A DNA stretch of 64,000 nucleotides from Alphaproteobacteria bacterium (GCA_021774735.1 JAJFIS010000022.1:153930-217929), one strand, 5' to 3'; positions 1 to 8,655 are shown, counted from the first letter of the stretch. Program-made: numbers and translations. The notes: generated by a model from the letters alone, not told the origin.

Positions 1-1024
1 GGCGGGGTTCAACCGCTGGCATTTGAAGCCCGAGCATTAACCCCTTACCGCGCACTTGTTTGATCCAACTCGGATGCCGCTGACGCAAACCTTCCAGCCT
101 GCCGCGCAGCAATTCGGCAATATTCACCACTTTATCCATAAAGCCTGGTGCCAACATTACATCCAGCACGGCATTGCCCACTGCCATGGCGAGAGGATTG
201 CCGCCATATGTAGTGCCGTGGGTGCCTGCGGTCATGCCACTGGCCGCATCTTCTGTGGCTAAAACCGCACCAATGGGGAAGCCACCGCCGATACCCTTGG
301 CGCAGGCCACAATATCGGGGGTAATGTCTGCCCATTCAAAAGCAAACAACTTGCCTGTGCGGCCCATGCCACATTGAATTTCATCAAAAACGAGCAACAG
401 GCCATGTTCATCGGCTATTGCCCGAAGCGCCTGCAAGGTCTCTAGCGGAATGGGGCGAATGCCGCCTTCGCCTTGAACTGGCTCAACCATAATACCGCCC
501 GTTTCTGGCGTGATGGCGGCGCGTACCGCGTCAAGGTCACAAAAGGGCACCACATCAAAGCCATCGGGCAATGGGTCAAAGCCGTATATTAGCTTTTCTT
601 GACCCGCAGCAGCGATGCCTGCAAGGGTGCGCCCGTGGAAGGCAGAAGCAAAAGTAACTATGCGGAACTTGCCTTTATTGCCTTTATCAAAATGATATTT
701 GCGGACCATCTTAATCGCTAATTCGATCGATTCAGCCCCCGAATTAGAGAAAAAAACCGTATCGGCAAAAGTCTCGGCTACTAGACGTTCGGCCATATGT
801 TGCTGACCCAGGATCTCAAACAGGTTGGATACATGCCATATTTTTTCGGCTTGTTCCTGAACCGCTTTCACAAGTGCTGGATGGGCGTGGCCCAAAGCAT
901 TCACCCCGATGCCCGAATAAAAATCGAGATATTCCTTGCCATCAGCGTCAAATAAGCTAGTGCCACTGCCCCGTTCAAAGGATATTGGCATACGTCTGTA
1001 TGTTGGCAATAAAGGCGTGATCAC
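1..1024 (-). CDS. argD: Acetylornithine / succinyldiaminopimelate aminotransferase ArgD (3' end outside window)
   Basis: PLP-dependent class III aminotransferase of arginine (and possibly lysine) biosynthesis, converting N-acetylglutamate semialdehyde to N-acetylornithine. I translated the minus strand directly: 341 codons are open from a GTG at 1024 to the window edge, with an AGGAG ribosome-binding site about ten bases upstream. Visible landmarks are SGAE (about 96-99, phosphate binding), the [12 protein letters not shown] segment (D214, pyridine nitrogen) and [11 protein letters not shown] with the Schiff-base lysine at about K243. The family is about 390-400 residues, so about 50 C-terminal residues lie outside. 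It follows the ABC permease gene on the same strand, 109 bases downstream. argD near gcrA is a common alphaproteobacterial arrangement. Confidence 0.93.
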   Translation of the reverse strand, partial: MITPLLPTYRRMPISFERGSGTSLFDADGKEYLDFYSGIGVNALGHAHPALVKAVQEQAEKIWHVSNLFEILGQQHMAERLVAETFADTVFFSNSGAESIELAIKMVRKYHFDKGNKGKFRIVTFASAFHGRTLAGIAAAGQEKLIYGFDPLPDGFDVVPFCDLDAVRAAITPETGGIMVEPVQGEGGIRPIPLETLQALRAIADEHGLLLVFDEIQCGMGRTGKLFAFEWADITPDIVACAKGIGGGFPIGAVLATEDAASGMTAGTHGTTYGGNPLAMAVGNAVLDVMLAPGFMDKVVNIAELLRGRLEGLRQRHPSWIKQVRGKGLMLGLQMPAVEPR

Positions 1025-1094
1025 GGTTCCGGCTCCTGAAGTTTTATATGTTTTTATTGCGTCAGTTTATCGAAATGGTCTCTAAAGTTTAATC

Positions 1095-1116
1095 GCATGG
1101 GGTACGCTCCCCTTGC
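1095..1116 (-). other. Small GC-rich hairpin between permease and argD
   Basis: Inverted repeat with GGGG/CCCC arms around a six-base loop, extended by GCA/TGC after one mismatch. No T tract follows on either strand, so it is not a convincing terminator. It lies in the argD leader and could only be a weak processing or attenuation element. Confidence 0.3.
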
Positions 1117-1133
1117 AAGTCCGATTTACTATT

Positions 1134-1985
1134 TTATGCTTTCAGGCGATATCCGCGCTTAAAAATAAAATGAGTCACGCCCCAAAGCACAATATTTAAA
1201 ATAAGAATATAGATAGCACCGACCATTAAATCGCTGTCATGACGGCCAATGAAGCCAAAGCGAAAACCATCAATCATATAGAAAAATGGATTGACCTTTG
1301 AAATGCTCTGGTACAGCGGGTCAAGCCGCTCGATGCTGTAAAAGGTGCCAGAAAGTAAGGTCAAAGGCGCAATGACAAAATTTGTAATCGACGATGAATG
1401 GTCGAACTTTTCGGCCCAAATGCCCGTAAGAACCCCAACCAGTGACATCATTAAAGTGGCTGAAATCGCAAAATAGATCACGGCCCACCATGCATGGATG
1501 CTAATGCTGATGCTTGGAATGGCCCAAAAGGCAAAAGCGACGCTAAGCCCAACGAACAAACCGCGTGCAATGCCCCCAACCACGAAACCGATGGTTAGCT
1601 CAGATGCACTGAGCGGCGGCATAAGCACATCAACGATGTTGCCTTGAATTTTACCGATTAAAATCGATGAACTGGTATTGGCAAAAGAATTTTGCAACAT
1701 CGCCATCACCATCAAACCGGGCGCGAGAAAGGTGGAAAACTCCATGCCCGCAACCACACGGCCACTACCGCCCAGTGCCACGGTGAAGATAATCATGAAT
1801 AAAATTGTTGTTACCGCAGGTGCCGCAAGCGTTTGCACCCAAATTTTCATGAAACGCCATGTTTCTTTTTGAAATAAAGTCCAGAGGCCCATCCAGTTTA
1901 TCGCACCGATTCGCCGTGCCTCAACCGTTCCCGGCAAAGGGAAGCCGGGCGGGGTGTGGCTATGGGTCTGATCTGTGGTGGACAT
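1134..1985 (-). CDS. ABC-2 type transporter permease
   Basis: Inner-membrane permease of the ABC-2 (YadH/NodJ-like) family, 283 residues, the usual length. A hydrophilic N-terminus of about 50 residues precedes roughly six hydrophobic segments, the first around residues 55-75 after the QKETWRFMKIW amphipathic stretch. The conserved region near VDVLMPPLSASELTIGF is typical of these permeases. The start ATG has a strong AGGAGG eight bases upstream. Substrate cannot be inferred. The usual partner ATPase (YadG-like) is not adjacent on either side, so it must be elsewhere. The gene is divergent from gcrA and upstream of argD. Confidence 0.88.
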   Translation of the reverse strand: MSTTDQTHSHTPPGFPLPGTVEARRIGAINWMGLWTLFQKETWRFMKIWVQTLAAPAVTTILFMIIFTVALGGSGRVVAGMEFSTFLAPGLMVMAMLQNSFANTSSSILIGKIQGNIVDVLMPPLSASELTIGFVVGGIARGLFVGLSVAFAFWAIPSISISIHAWWAVIYFAISATLMMSLVGVLTGIWAEKFDHSSSITNFVIAPLTLLSGTFYSIERLDPLYQSISKVNPFFYMIDGFRFGFIGRHDSDLMVGAIYILILNIVLWGVTHFIFKRGYRLKA

Positions 1986-2147
1986 GAGCTTGCCTCCTGA
2001 TAAATAATGCTAATAAGCAGATATGTGCTACATAAATTGCAATTGATACTGATAGTGAGCCATTGAGCGCTTGGCAAGCCCTGCCTTTAAGCGCTATAGG
2101 ATGGGGTAAGCAGGCCAAACGGCCTATAAACTAACAAAGGATGACAA

Positions 2148-2558
2148 ATGGCCTGGACGGATGCCCGAATTGATGTACTGCGTAAACTTTGGACCGAAGG
2201 TCTAAGCGCCAGCCAAATAGCTAAAGAGCTTGGTGAGAATGTTACTCGCAATGCCGTAATTGGCAAGGCCCACCGCTTGGGACTGGAAAAACGCCCGAGC
2301 CCCGTGAAGTCAGAAAAAACCAAAAAGCCGGCAGCGCCAAAGAAGGTCGTCAAAAAGGCGACGAGCAGTATGGTGACCCTGCTGGACCTGACCGACCGCA
2401 TGTGCAAATGGCCTATTGGCCATCCGGGCGAAGAGAACTTTCATTTTTGCGGCAAAAATTCCCAAGCTGGTATGCCCTATTGCAGCAGCCATTGCCGGGA
2501 AGCTTACCAAGCACAGCCACCCCGCCGAGACCGAAAGGCCCGCGCTGTCATCCGCTAA
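2148..2558 (+). CDS. gcrA: GcrA cell-cycle regulator
   Basis: Alphaproteobacterial transcription factor that works with sigma70 at CcrM-methylated (GANTC) promoters to control S-phase genes. The 136-residue protein starts MAWTDARID with an AAGGA site upstream. The N-terminal helix-turn-helix (about 1-46) includes the ASQIAKELG and RNAVIGKAHRLGL helices. A basic linker follows, then the C-terminal domain with CKWPIG at 86-91 and further cysteines at about 101, 112 and 116. It is somewhat shorter than the Caulobacter protein (about 173). It is transcribed divergently from the ABC permease. I saw no GANTC site in the short upstream region. This gene is the best taxonomic marker in the window. 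Confidence 0.96.
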   Translation: MAWTDARIDVLRKLWTEGLSASQIAKELGENVTRNAVIGKAHRLGLEKRPSPVKSEKTKKPAAPKKVVKKATSSMVTLLDLTDRMCKWPIGHPGEENFHFCGKNSQAGMPYCSSHCREAYQAQPPRRDRKARAVIR

Positions 2559-2734
2559 CCTCAGCAAGCTTAACCTAAGTTATAACAGCCCCCACGCAGT
2601 GTCTTGGTTATGTGCCTGTATATAATTTGGCAATATTATAATAGACAACACATTCTTGTTATACCCTTGCACGAAGCCCCTGCTCGTGGCTAAAGTAATG
2701 GACTTTTAACCATAAGACAGCAGGGAAATTTAGA

Positions 2735-3184
2735 ATGAAAAAGACACTATTAATTGCCAGTGGCGCATTTATGATTGCTGCCTCCACCATCAGTTTAGCT
2801 GAAGATACTAAGCCTGACCCCAGCATTGCATACCGCCACCACGCCATGGAACTAACCAAAGATTCGCTTATTTCCATGTTTGGAATTGCAAAAGGCAAAG
2901 TGCCAGCGAGCGAGCTCGTAATCCACATGAATGTTATGGCCGCATCTGCTGCATCTGCCCAAGCGGCTTTCAGCAAGAAAGCCCCCGGCGGCAAAACGTT
3001 GGATTCTGCATGGGAAAACTGGGAAGATTTCTCCAAGCGAATGGATAAATATGTAGCGGACACAGCCGCTTTTGCCGCAACAGCGGACAAAGATGATGCA
3101 ACGCAAAACGCGGCCTTTAAGCAGGTGTTATCAAATTGCAAAGCCTGCCACGACAAATATCGTCAAGAGATGAAACGCCATTAA
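2735..3184 (+). CDS. Cytochrome c' family periplasmic protein
   Basis: Small exported c-type cytochrome, 149 residues. A signal peptide spans about 1-22 (ends ISLA before EDTKPDP). The mature part is a predicted four-helix bundle with the haem-binding CKACH at 135-139 near the C-terminus, the cytochrome c' arrangement. Family members bind NO or CO or relay electrons in the periplasm; which applies here is not visible. It stands alone on the plus strand and is followed by a good intrinsic terminator at 3233-3262. A cytochrome b561, which often accompanies cytochrome c', lies one gene away on the opposite strand. Confidence 0.88.
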   Translation: MKKTLLIASGAFMIAASTISLAEDTKPDPSIAYRHHAMELTKDSLISMFGIAKGKVPASELVIHMNVMAASAASAQAAFSKKAPGGKTLDSAWENWEDFSKRMDKYVADTAAFAATADKDDATQNAAFKQVLSNCKACHDKYRQEMKRH

Positions 3185-3232
3185 TGGCATCAGTTTAAAG
3201 CAAAGATATACTATTTTGCCAGAAAAACATGG

Positions 3233-3262
3233 AGGGTATGCTGGTTTCAGGGTACCCTTTTT
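3233..3262 (+). terminator. Intrinsic terminator after cytochrome c' gene
   Basis: AGGGTA (3233-3238) pairs with TACCCT (3253-3258), with an inner CTG/CAG stem around GTTT, and runs into five T residues. Position 49 bases after the cytochrome c' stop supports termination of that gene. The next gene begins at 3286. Confidence 0.65.
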
Positions 3263-3285
3263 ACATTGAGTAATTGGAGAGCCAA

Positions 3286-3873
3286 ATGGACGGATCAAAT
3301 GAGAAACGCGCAAGCTTTAAAGCCATGGATGTTGGCACAGCTGAAGATTGGGCCATCATTGGCAGCCATTTCCCCGAGTTTGTTGGTGGCCTTGCGGACC
3401 GGATTTTGAAGCATTTGAAAATTCTTGAAGGCGATTATGGTGGCTTTCCCATCGACCGTTACCAACATAGCCTGCAAACCGCGACCCGCGCCCACAAGGA
3501 TGGCCGCGACGAAGCTTATGTGGTTATGGCACTTCTGCATGATATTGGCGATACGTTAGCGTCCCTCAATCACCCCGATATTGCGGCGGCAATATTAAAA
3601 CCTTTTGTCTCAGAGGAATTGCACTGGATTGTTAAAAATCATGGTGTTTTCCAAGGGTATTACTTCTTTGAATATTTAGGGCTGGACAAAAATATCAGGG
3701 ACCAATTTGCAGGACATAAACATTATGATGCTTGCAAAGATTTCTGCGCGCTTTATGATCAAACGGCTTTTGACCCAGACTATGAAAGCTTACCGATTGA
3801 GTTTTTTGAACCGATGGTCAAACGGCTTTTCGCAGCACCCATTAATTCAATGTATATCGCGGAAGATGATTAA
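3286..3873 (+). CDS. HD-domain protein, possibly PhnZ/MIOX-like oxygenase fold
   Basis: Metal-binding HD-superfamily protein, 195 residues. I chose the ATG at 3286 because TTGGAGAG lies just upstream; an in-frame TTG at 3274 would place this site inside the gene. Likely metal ligands are H61 (in RYQHSLQ), H85-D86 (LLHDIGD), H96, H119 (VKNHG) and D158 (LYDQT). That H...HD...H...H...D spacing resembles the diiron oxygenases PhnZ and myo-inositol oxygenase more than a simple phosphohydrolase, but this is inference. No phosphonate or inositol genes adjoin it. The gene is convergent with cytochrome b561 and lies directly behind the cytochrome c' terminator. Confidence 0.75.
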   Translation: MDGSNEKRASFKAMDVGTAEDWAIIGSHFPEFVGGLADRILKHLKILEGDYGGFPIDRYQHSLQTATRAHKDGRDEAYVVMALLHDIGDTLASLNHPDIAAAILKPFVSEELHWIVKNHGVFQGYYFFEYLGLDKNIRDQFAGHKHYDACKDFCALYDQTAFDPDYESLPIEFFEPMVKRLFAAPINSMYIAEDD

Positions 3874-3891
3874 ATTAACGCAAGCTCAGCT

Positions 3892-4545
3892 TTAAAATAT
3901 CGACAAACACACCAAGCCACCAGTAGCGATAAACAACAATATTGCCCACAAACTGCTGCGTGATTTAGGTGCCGCTGCTAGAACTTGGTCAGGATTTACA
4001 CTTTTCCAGCCTGTTATCATTGGGCGCACGAGATTTATTTTTTTTACCAGCGTATAAAATATGATCGCCGCTATATGGAGCCCGACAAGGCCTATAAGGC
4101 TATAACCCACAATGCGGTGAATGGCGGTGATAAGCCCCGCATAATCCCCCGCCTTGGGTGACAGTGGGCCTTCAAAGAACATAGCATCAGTGGCAAACAA
4201 GCCCATACATGACTGCACCAACAACAAAAGCAGCATCAGCATCACGCTCCAGCCACCTATAGGGTTATGGCCGTAAGTTTCAGCCCCTTTGCCCCTAATA
4301 TGGGCCAATGTCGCCTTAGGCCCGCGTAAAAACTGCGAAAAGCGCGCCGTGTCGCTGCCGATAAACCCCCAAAATATACGGAACAATACTAAGATTAAAA
4401 TCGTAATGCCGCTAATACGGTGCATGTCGTCATAGCCAGTCATTATCTTGTCTTGAAAGGCGGAAAAAACTGAAAATCCAAATGCCACGACAAGCGCCCA
4501 ATGAAATAATCGCACGGTGATATCCCATACCTTCACCCTGCCCAT
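3892..4545 (-). CDS. Cytochrome b561 family membrane protein
   Basis: Di-haem inner-membrane cytochrome of the b561 / Ni-Fe-hydrogenase b-type family, 217 residues with about five hydrophobic segments (near 13-33, 45-62, 99-118, 143-168 and 197-216). Candidate haem ligands are H15 (RLFHWAL), H42 (DMHRIS), H143 (AIHRIVG) and H157 (GLHIAA). It would pass electrons between a periplasmic or cytoplasmic partner and quinone. Its ATG begins one base after the stop of the E1-beta gene, so the two are almost certainly co-translated. That is an unusual partnership for a TPP dehydrogenase. Confidence 0.88.
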   Translation of the reverse strand: MGRVKVWDITVRLFHWALVVAFGFSVFSAFQDKIMTGYDDMHRISGITILILVLFRIFWGFIGSDTARFSQFLRGPKATLAHIRGKGAETYGHNPIGGWSVMLMLLLLLVQSCMGLFATDAMFFEGPLSPKAGDYAGLITAIHRIVGYSLIGLVGLHIAAIIFYTLVKKINLVRPMITGWKSVNPDQVLAAAPKSRSSLWAILLFIATGGLVCLSIF

Positions 4546-4546
4546 A

Positions 4547-5527
4547 TTAATTCCCCGCCATTAGCCGTTTTGCAGCTTGCAAAATATCAGAAACTTGAGG
4601 CAGCCAAGCATTTTCCGCAGCCGGCGCATAAGGGACAGGTGTATGCGGCGGTGTCACCATCGCTATGGGGGCCTTTAGGGCTTTAAAACACTCGGCCTGA
4701 ACTTGCGCTGCTATATCAGCCGCTATGCCACAACGGGCAGCACCCTCATCAACCACCAATAAGCGCCCTGTTTTGGCGACACTTGCTATTATACTGTCCA
4801 AATCAAGGGGGCTTGTAGTGCGGGGATCAATTATCTCAATATGGATACCCTCATCACCAAGTTGCTCGGCGGCCTCCACGGCAGGCTTCACCATTGCCGA
4901 TGTCGCCACAACAGTCATATCGCTACCGGAACGAATAACCTTAACCTCACCAAAAGGAATGGGTATTATCTCCTCAGTTACCGCGCCTAAATCCCCGTAA
5001 AGGCCTTTATGCTCAATGAAAACCACAGGGCCATCATCCGCCAACGCGGTAAGCAGCAAACCAGCGGCATCAACACCGTTTGACGGCATAACCACTTTTA
5101 AGCCCGCAATGCTGGTGACAAGATGCGCCAGCGATTGGCTGTGCATAGCGCCTGAGCTGTCCCCCGCGCCCATAGTCGTGCGAATAACCAATGGTAATTT
5201 CAGCCGCCCACCCGATAAGAACCGCGCTTTAGCTGCTTGATTTAATATCTGGTCAAAGCATACGCCCATGAAGTCATTGAACATTATTTCCACCACCGGC
5301 CTTAGCCCTGTCATCGCGGCACCAACCGCCATGCCAACAAAGGCTGTCTCTGATATGGGCATATCCATTACCCGTTTAGGGCCATATATTTCCCGCAAGC
5401 CTGATGTAACCCCAAATACACTTTCACTAATGTCTTCACCGAGCAAAATGACATTTGTGTCTTCTGCCATAGCTTGGTTCAAAGCTTGGTTTAAAGCGGC
5501 TGCATATGTCTGGTTGCCAGCGGTCAT
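4547..5527 (-). CDS. TPP-dependent 2-oxoacid/acetoin dehydrogenase E1, beta subunit
   Basis: Beta subunit of a heterotetrameric thiamine-diphosphate E1 enzyme (PdhB/AcoB/BkdB type), 326 residues, the family length. The N-terminal pyrimidine-binding domain carries LLGEDISES and RVMDMPISETAFVGMAVG, with the catalytic Glu in the latter. The transketolase C-terminal domain includes EIIDPRTTSPLD. It overlaps the alpha gene by four bases (ATGA) and is followed one base later by cytochrome b561. No E2 or E3 gene is nearby, so it could be an acetoin:acceptor oxidoreductase or use a distant E2. Substrate is not determinable from sequence alone. Confidence 0.9.
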   Translation of the reverse strand: MTAGNQTYAAALNQALNQAMAEDTNVILLGEDISESVFGVTSGLREIYGPKRVMDMPISETAFVGMAVGAAMTGLRPVVEIMFNDFMGVCFDQILNQAAKARFLSGGRLKLPLVIRTTMGAGDSSGAMHSQSLAHLVTSIAGLKVVMPSNGVDAAGLLLTALADDGPVVFIEHKGLYGDLGAVTEEIIPIPFGEVKVIRSGSDMTVVATSAMVKPAVEAAEQLGDEGIHIEIIDPRTTSPLDLDSIIASVAKTGRLLVVDEGAARCGIAADIAAQVQAECFKALKAPIAMVTPPHTPVPYAPAAENAWLPQVSDILQAAKRLMAGN

Positions 5528-6483
5528 AAGTCAGCCTTCAATGCTACAGACTGCAGCTGCTGCTCACTCGCTTCTGGACTTGCGAGCGCTCTCACAAAAG
5601 CATTTTCAACATCCGCACCTTCGCCTGCCTCAATCACCCGAAGTTGGTTATCTTCCGCGCCCATTTTCAATAGATATTCCCGCATATGAGTATACGGATC
5701 ATCCATATCACTGGCCGTTTCTGCGCGCCCATCCCCGTGGAAATGACCCCCGAGACGCTGGCATTCAAATTCAATCAACGCCGGTTGCTTGTGCTCCCGC
5801 ACCCATTTTATCATGCGCTCAGCGCCTTCAACCACCCGGTTCACATCAATGCCTTTAATCAGTTCTGCTGGCATAGCAAGCGCCCTAGCTCGTGCGGTTA
5901 TTCCCGGACCTGCACTAACATCATCACTTGCGGTTGCTTGTGCTACGCCGTTGTTCTCCACAATAAATAATAAGGGCAAGCCCATAACGGTAGCTAAATT
6001 CATCGTCTCCATAACCGCGCCTTGGTTGATGGCACCATCGCCGAAGAAGGTCACCGCAATGCCGCCCGTGGCGAGAGTTTTTGCCGAAAGCGCCGCCCCT
6101 GCCGCCAGCGGTACTTGCGCTCCGACAATACCATTGGAGCATAGAAAGCCGTGGTCCGGGTCAATGATATGCTGAGTGCCACCCATGCCCGATGACAAGC
6201 CGCCACCACGCCCCATCAATTCAGCAAACAAAGGTTCCATCGGAACACCAACGGCCAAAGCAGCTGCGTGGCTGCGGTGGGAACCAGTTATACGGTCAAT
6301 ATTGGGATCAAGCTGGCTACAGACACCAACCGCGATCGCTTCGCCGCCATGAGACAAGTGTGGCAAACCCGGCACCAAGGCTTGGTCACGCGCATGAGCT
6401 ACCTTATTTTCAAACAGCCGGATGCGGATCATTGCAGCAAATAACCCTAGCTTTTGGTCTATATTTTGAATGGTATTTTCCAA
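5524..6483 (-). CDS. TPP-dependent 2-oxoacid/acetoin dehydrogenase E1, alpha subunit
   Basis: Alpha subunit of the same E1 enzyme, 319 residues. The thiamine-diphosphate motif is clear: GDG at 148-150, then NN at 177-178 (GDGAINQ ... FIVENN). GSHRSHAAALA near 67-75 and the GRGGGLSSGMGG loop near 91-102 match the AcoA/PdhA family. The gene is first in a three-gene minus-strand operon (alpha, beta, cytochrome b561) with coupled junctions. It is divergent from the SUF regulator, with 186 bases between them. The lack of an E2 or lipoyl-domain gene makes an acetoin-type dehydrogenase a reasonable alternative to pyruvate dehydrogenase. Confidence 0.9.
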   Translation of the reverse strand: MENTIQNIDQKLGLFAAMIRIRLFENKVAHARDQALVPGLPHLSHGGEAIAVGVCSQLDPNIDRITGSHRSHAAALAVGVPMEPLFAELMGRGGGLSSGMGGTQHIIDPDHGFLCSNGIVGAQVPLAAGAALSAKTLATGGIAVTFFGDGAINQGAVMETMNLATVMGLPLLFIVENNGVAQATASDDVSAGPGITARARALAMPAELIKGIDVNRVVEGAERMIKWVREHKQPALIEFECQRLGGHFHGDGRAETASDMDDPYTHMREYLLKMGAEDNQLRVIEAGEGADVENAFVRALASPEASEQQLQSVALKADL

Positions 6484-6543
6484 TTTATTGATAATCCCAT
6501 AACTAAAAAATCAGTTTACACTATTTTTTTGCCTGATATAGGC

Positions 6544-6558
6544 ATAAGTCAGTCTTAT
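6544..6558. promoter_or_regulatory. Perfect palindrome ATAAG-n5-CTTAT upstream of suf promoter
   Basis: ATAAG (6544-6548) and CTTAT (6554-6558) are exact inverted repeats separated by TCAGT. It sits five bases upstream of the TTGACA box of the suf promoter and within the divergent E1-alpha upstream region. It may bind a regulator of either operon. The binding protein is unknown. Confidence 0.4.
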
Positions 6559-6563
6559 AACCA

Positions 6564-6592
6564 TTGACAAGCCCCGCCATCATCGCCATATG
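6564..6592 (+). promoter_or_regulatory. Sigma70-type promoter of the suf operon
   Basis: A consensus -35 TTGACA (6564-6569) is followed after 17 bases by CATATG (6587-6592), a weak -10 matching three of six consensus positions. Transcription would start near 6598-6600, inside the IscR-type operator, and run into the regulator gene at 6670. Confidence 0.55.
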
Positions 6593-6593
6593 A

Positions 6594-6618
6594 AAACATG
6601 ACTGATTTAGTCAGATAT
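6594..6618. promoter_or_regulatory. IscR type-1-like operator
   Basis: The core GACTGATTTAGTC (6600-6612) has GACT/AGTC arms and an AT-rich centre. With flanks AAACAT and AGATAT it agrees at most positions with the published type-1 IscR consensus ATASYYGACTRWWWYAGTCRRSTAT. It lies over the predicted start of transcription, the usual place for repression. The adjacent Rrf2 protein is the obvious ligand, implying autoregulation by Fe-S cluster status. Confidence 0.65.
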
Positions 6619-6669
6619 ATGCTATATTTGGTTTAAAGGTCAAAAAATGAACCATATTAGGACAATATC

Positions 6670-7143
6670 ATGATCAGATTAACAAACCTTGCTGACTATG
6701 CGGTTGTGCTTATGTGCCAGTTTCCAAGTGACGCTGATTATAAAGCGAGCGCGGTTGATTTGGCGGAGGCCACTGAACTGCCGGTGCCAAGCGTGGCAAA
6801 AATATTAAACGCCTTGGCCCGGGCTGGCCTTCTGGCGTCCCATAGGGGCTTGAAAGGCGGCTTTTCGCTTAACCGCCAAGCTGTTGACATTACCGTGGCG
6901 GATATCATTGAAGCTGTTGACGGACCTATATCACTGACCCACTGCGTTGACACCGACCATAGTGATTGTTCAGTAGAAACTGTCTGCGCCATGAAGTCGC
7001 ATTGGCAAACTATTAATGGGGCTGTAAGAGGGGCGCTCGACAGTATTTTGCTCGCTGACATCAATATGCAATCAAGCGGTTTGATGGCGGCACAACAATT
7101 AGAGAAAAAATCAGCTGAAGCACTAATTGCGAACAATGGATAG
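6670..7143 (+). CDS. Rrf2-family SUF regulator, IscR-like
   Basis: Winged-helix transcription factor of the Rrf2/IscR family, 157 residues, first gene of the suf operon. The N-terminal DNA-binding domain runs from MIRLTNLADYAVVLM through SVAKILNALARAGLL to the wing SHRGLKGGFSL. Three cysteines that could ligate a [2Fe-2S] cluster lie at C92, C100 and C106, with H111 nearby; IscR uses C92/C98/C104 and H107. The spacing differs slightly but the arrangement is the same. An IscR-like operator at 6594-6618 overlaps its promoter, so it probably represses suf when loaded with cluster. It is named in databases as the SUF system regulator subgroup. Confidence 0.9.
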   Translation: MIRLTNLADYAVVLMCQFPSDADYKASAVDLAEATELPVPSVAKILNALARAGLLASHRGLKGGFSLNRQAVDITVADIIEAVDGPISLTHCVDTDHSDCSVETVCAMKSHWQTINGAVRGALDSILLADINMQSSGLMAAQQLEKKSAEALIANNG

Positions 7144-7184
7144 GTACATGTTACTGAAAAATTTTGACATTGAGGAGAATGGCC

Positions 7185-8651
7185 ATGGCCGGCACGGCTG
7201 AGGCAAAAGAAAAGATCGCGGAAGCAACCGACGAGTATAAATATGGCTTTGTTAGCGATATTGAAAGCGATTTTGCCCCCATTGGGCTGTCTGAAGAGGT
7301 GATTCGTTTTATCTCTGCCAAAAAAGATGAGCCAAGCTGGCTTTTAGACTGGCGACTTAAGGCCTATGCCATGTGGCAGAAGATGGAAGAGCCTAATTGG
7401 GCCAAGGTCGATTATCCCAAGATAGATTATAACGGTATTTATTATTATGCCGCACCGAAGCGAACCGAGATTGATAGTCTTGACGAAGTAGACCCAGAAC
7501 TGCTGCGAACCTATGAAAAGCTTGGCATTCCTATCCGCGAGCAAGAAGTATTAGCAGGCGTTAAGGGGGCGGCAAAAGTGGCGGTGGACGCGGTCTTTGA
7601 CAGCGTCAGTGTCGCCACCACTTTCCGCGCTGAGCTATCCAAAGCTGGCGTGATATTCATGTCTATATCAGAAGCGGTGAAGGAATATCCCGATCTGGTG
7701 AAGAAGTATTTGGCAAGCGTCGTGCCGATGCGCGACAATTTTTTCGCAACCCTCAACTGCGCTGTTTTCACCGATGGCACCTTTGTTTATATCCCCAAAG
7801 GCGTTCGCTGCCCGATGGAGCTGAGCACTTACTTTCGCATTAATGCCGAAAACACTGGCCAGTTTGAGCGCACCCTCATCATCGCTGACGAAGGGTCTTA
7901 TGTGTCATATCTGGAAGGCTGCACGGCGCCGCAAAGGGACGAAAACCAGTTGCATGCCGCAGTGGTGGAGCTGGTTATCCTAGATGGTGCCGAGATTAAA
8001 TATTCTACGGTTCAAAATTGGTACCCCGGCGACAAAGACGGTAAAGGTGGCATCTATAATTTTGTCACCAAACGCGCCCACTGCAAGGGCAAGGACGCTA
8101 AAGTGAGCTGGACCCAAGTGGAAACCGGCTCAGCGGTCACCTGGAAATACCCCAGCTGTATACTGTCTGGTGAGAACAGTGTTGGTGAATTTTATTCTGT
8201 TGCCGTAACAAATAATTACCAGCAAGCTGACACAGGCACTAAAATGATCCACTTAGGCAAGAACAGCCGCTCGACGATCATCTCAAAGGGTATATCCACT
8301 GGCAAGTCCGATAATACTTACCGTGGGCTGGTAAAAGTGCTGGGGGCGGCTGATAATGTGCGTAATTACACCCAGTGCGATTCGCTGCTGCTCAGCGACA
8401 CATGCGGTGCCCACACGGTACCCTATATTGAGGTGAAAAACCCTACCGCCCAAATTGAACATGAGGCAACAACCTCGAAAATCAGCGAGGACCAGCTATT
8501 TTATTGCCGCGCCCGTGGCATGGGCGAAGAAGAGGCTATCGCCATGATCGTCAACGGTTTTTGCAAAGACGTCATGCAACACCTACCGATGGAATTTGCC
8601 GTAGAGGCACAAAAGTTATTAGGCATCAGCCTGGAAGGCAGCGTTGGATAA
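7185..8651 (+). CDS. sufB: Fe-S cluster assembly scaffold SufB
   Basis: Core subunit of the SufBCD scaffold that builds Fe-S clusters in the cytoplasm. The ATG at 7185 gives 488 residues and has GAGGAG seven bases upstream; the ATG at 7179 is too close to that site. The protein shows the family signatures [19 protein letters not shown] near 200, [20 protein letters not shown] near 245-265 and the C-terminal [17 protein letters not shown]. It lies 41 bases after the regulator gene. Length and sequence are ordinary for SufB. Confidence 0.96.
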   Translation: MAGTAEAKEKIAEATDEYKYGFVSDIESDFAPIGLSEEVIRFISAKKDEPSWLLDWRLKAYAMWQKMEEPNWAKVDYPKIDYNGIYYYAAPKRTEIDSLDEVDPELLRTYEKLGIPIREQEVLAGVKGAAKVAVDAVFDSVSVATTFRAELSKAGVIFMSISEAVKEYPDLVKKYLASVVPMRDNFFATLNCAVFTDGTFVYIPKGVRCPMELSTYFRINAENTGQFERTLIIADEGSYVSYLEGCTAPQRDENQLHAAVVELVILDGAEIKYSTVQNWYPGDKDGKGGIYNFVTKRAHCKGKDAKVSWTQVETGSAVTWKYPSCILSGENSVGEFYSVAVTNNYQQADTGTKMIHLGKNSRSTIISKGISTGKSDNTYRGLVKVLGAADNVRNYTQCDSLLLSDTCGAHTVPYIEVKNPTAQIEHEATTSKISEDQLFYCRARGMGEEEAIAMIVNGFCKDVMQHLPMEFAVEAQKLLGISLEGSVG

Positions 8652-8655
8652 AATT

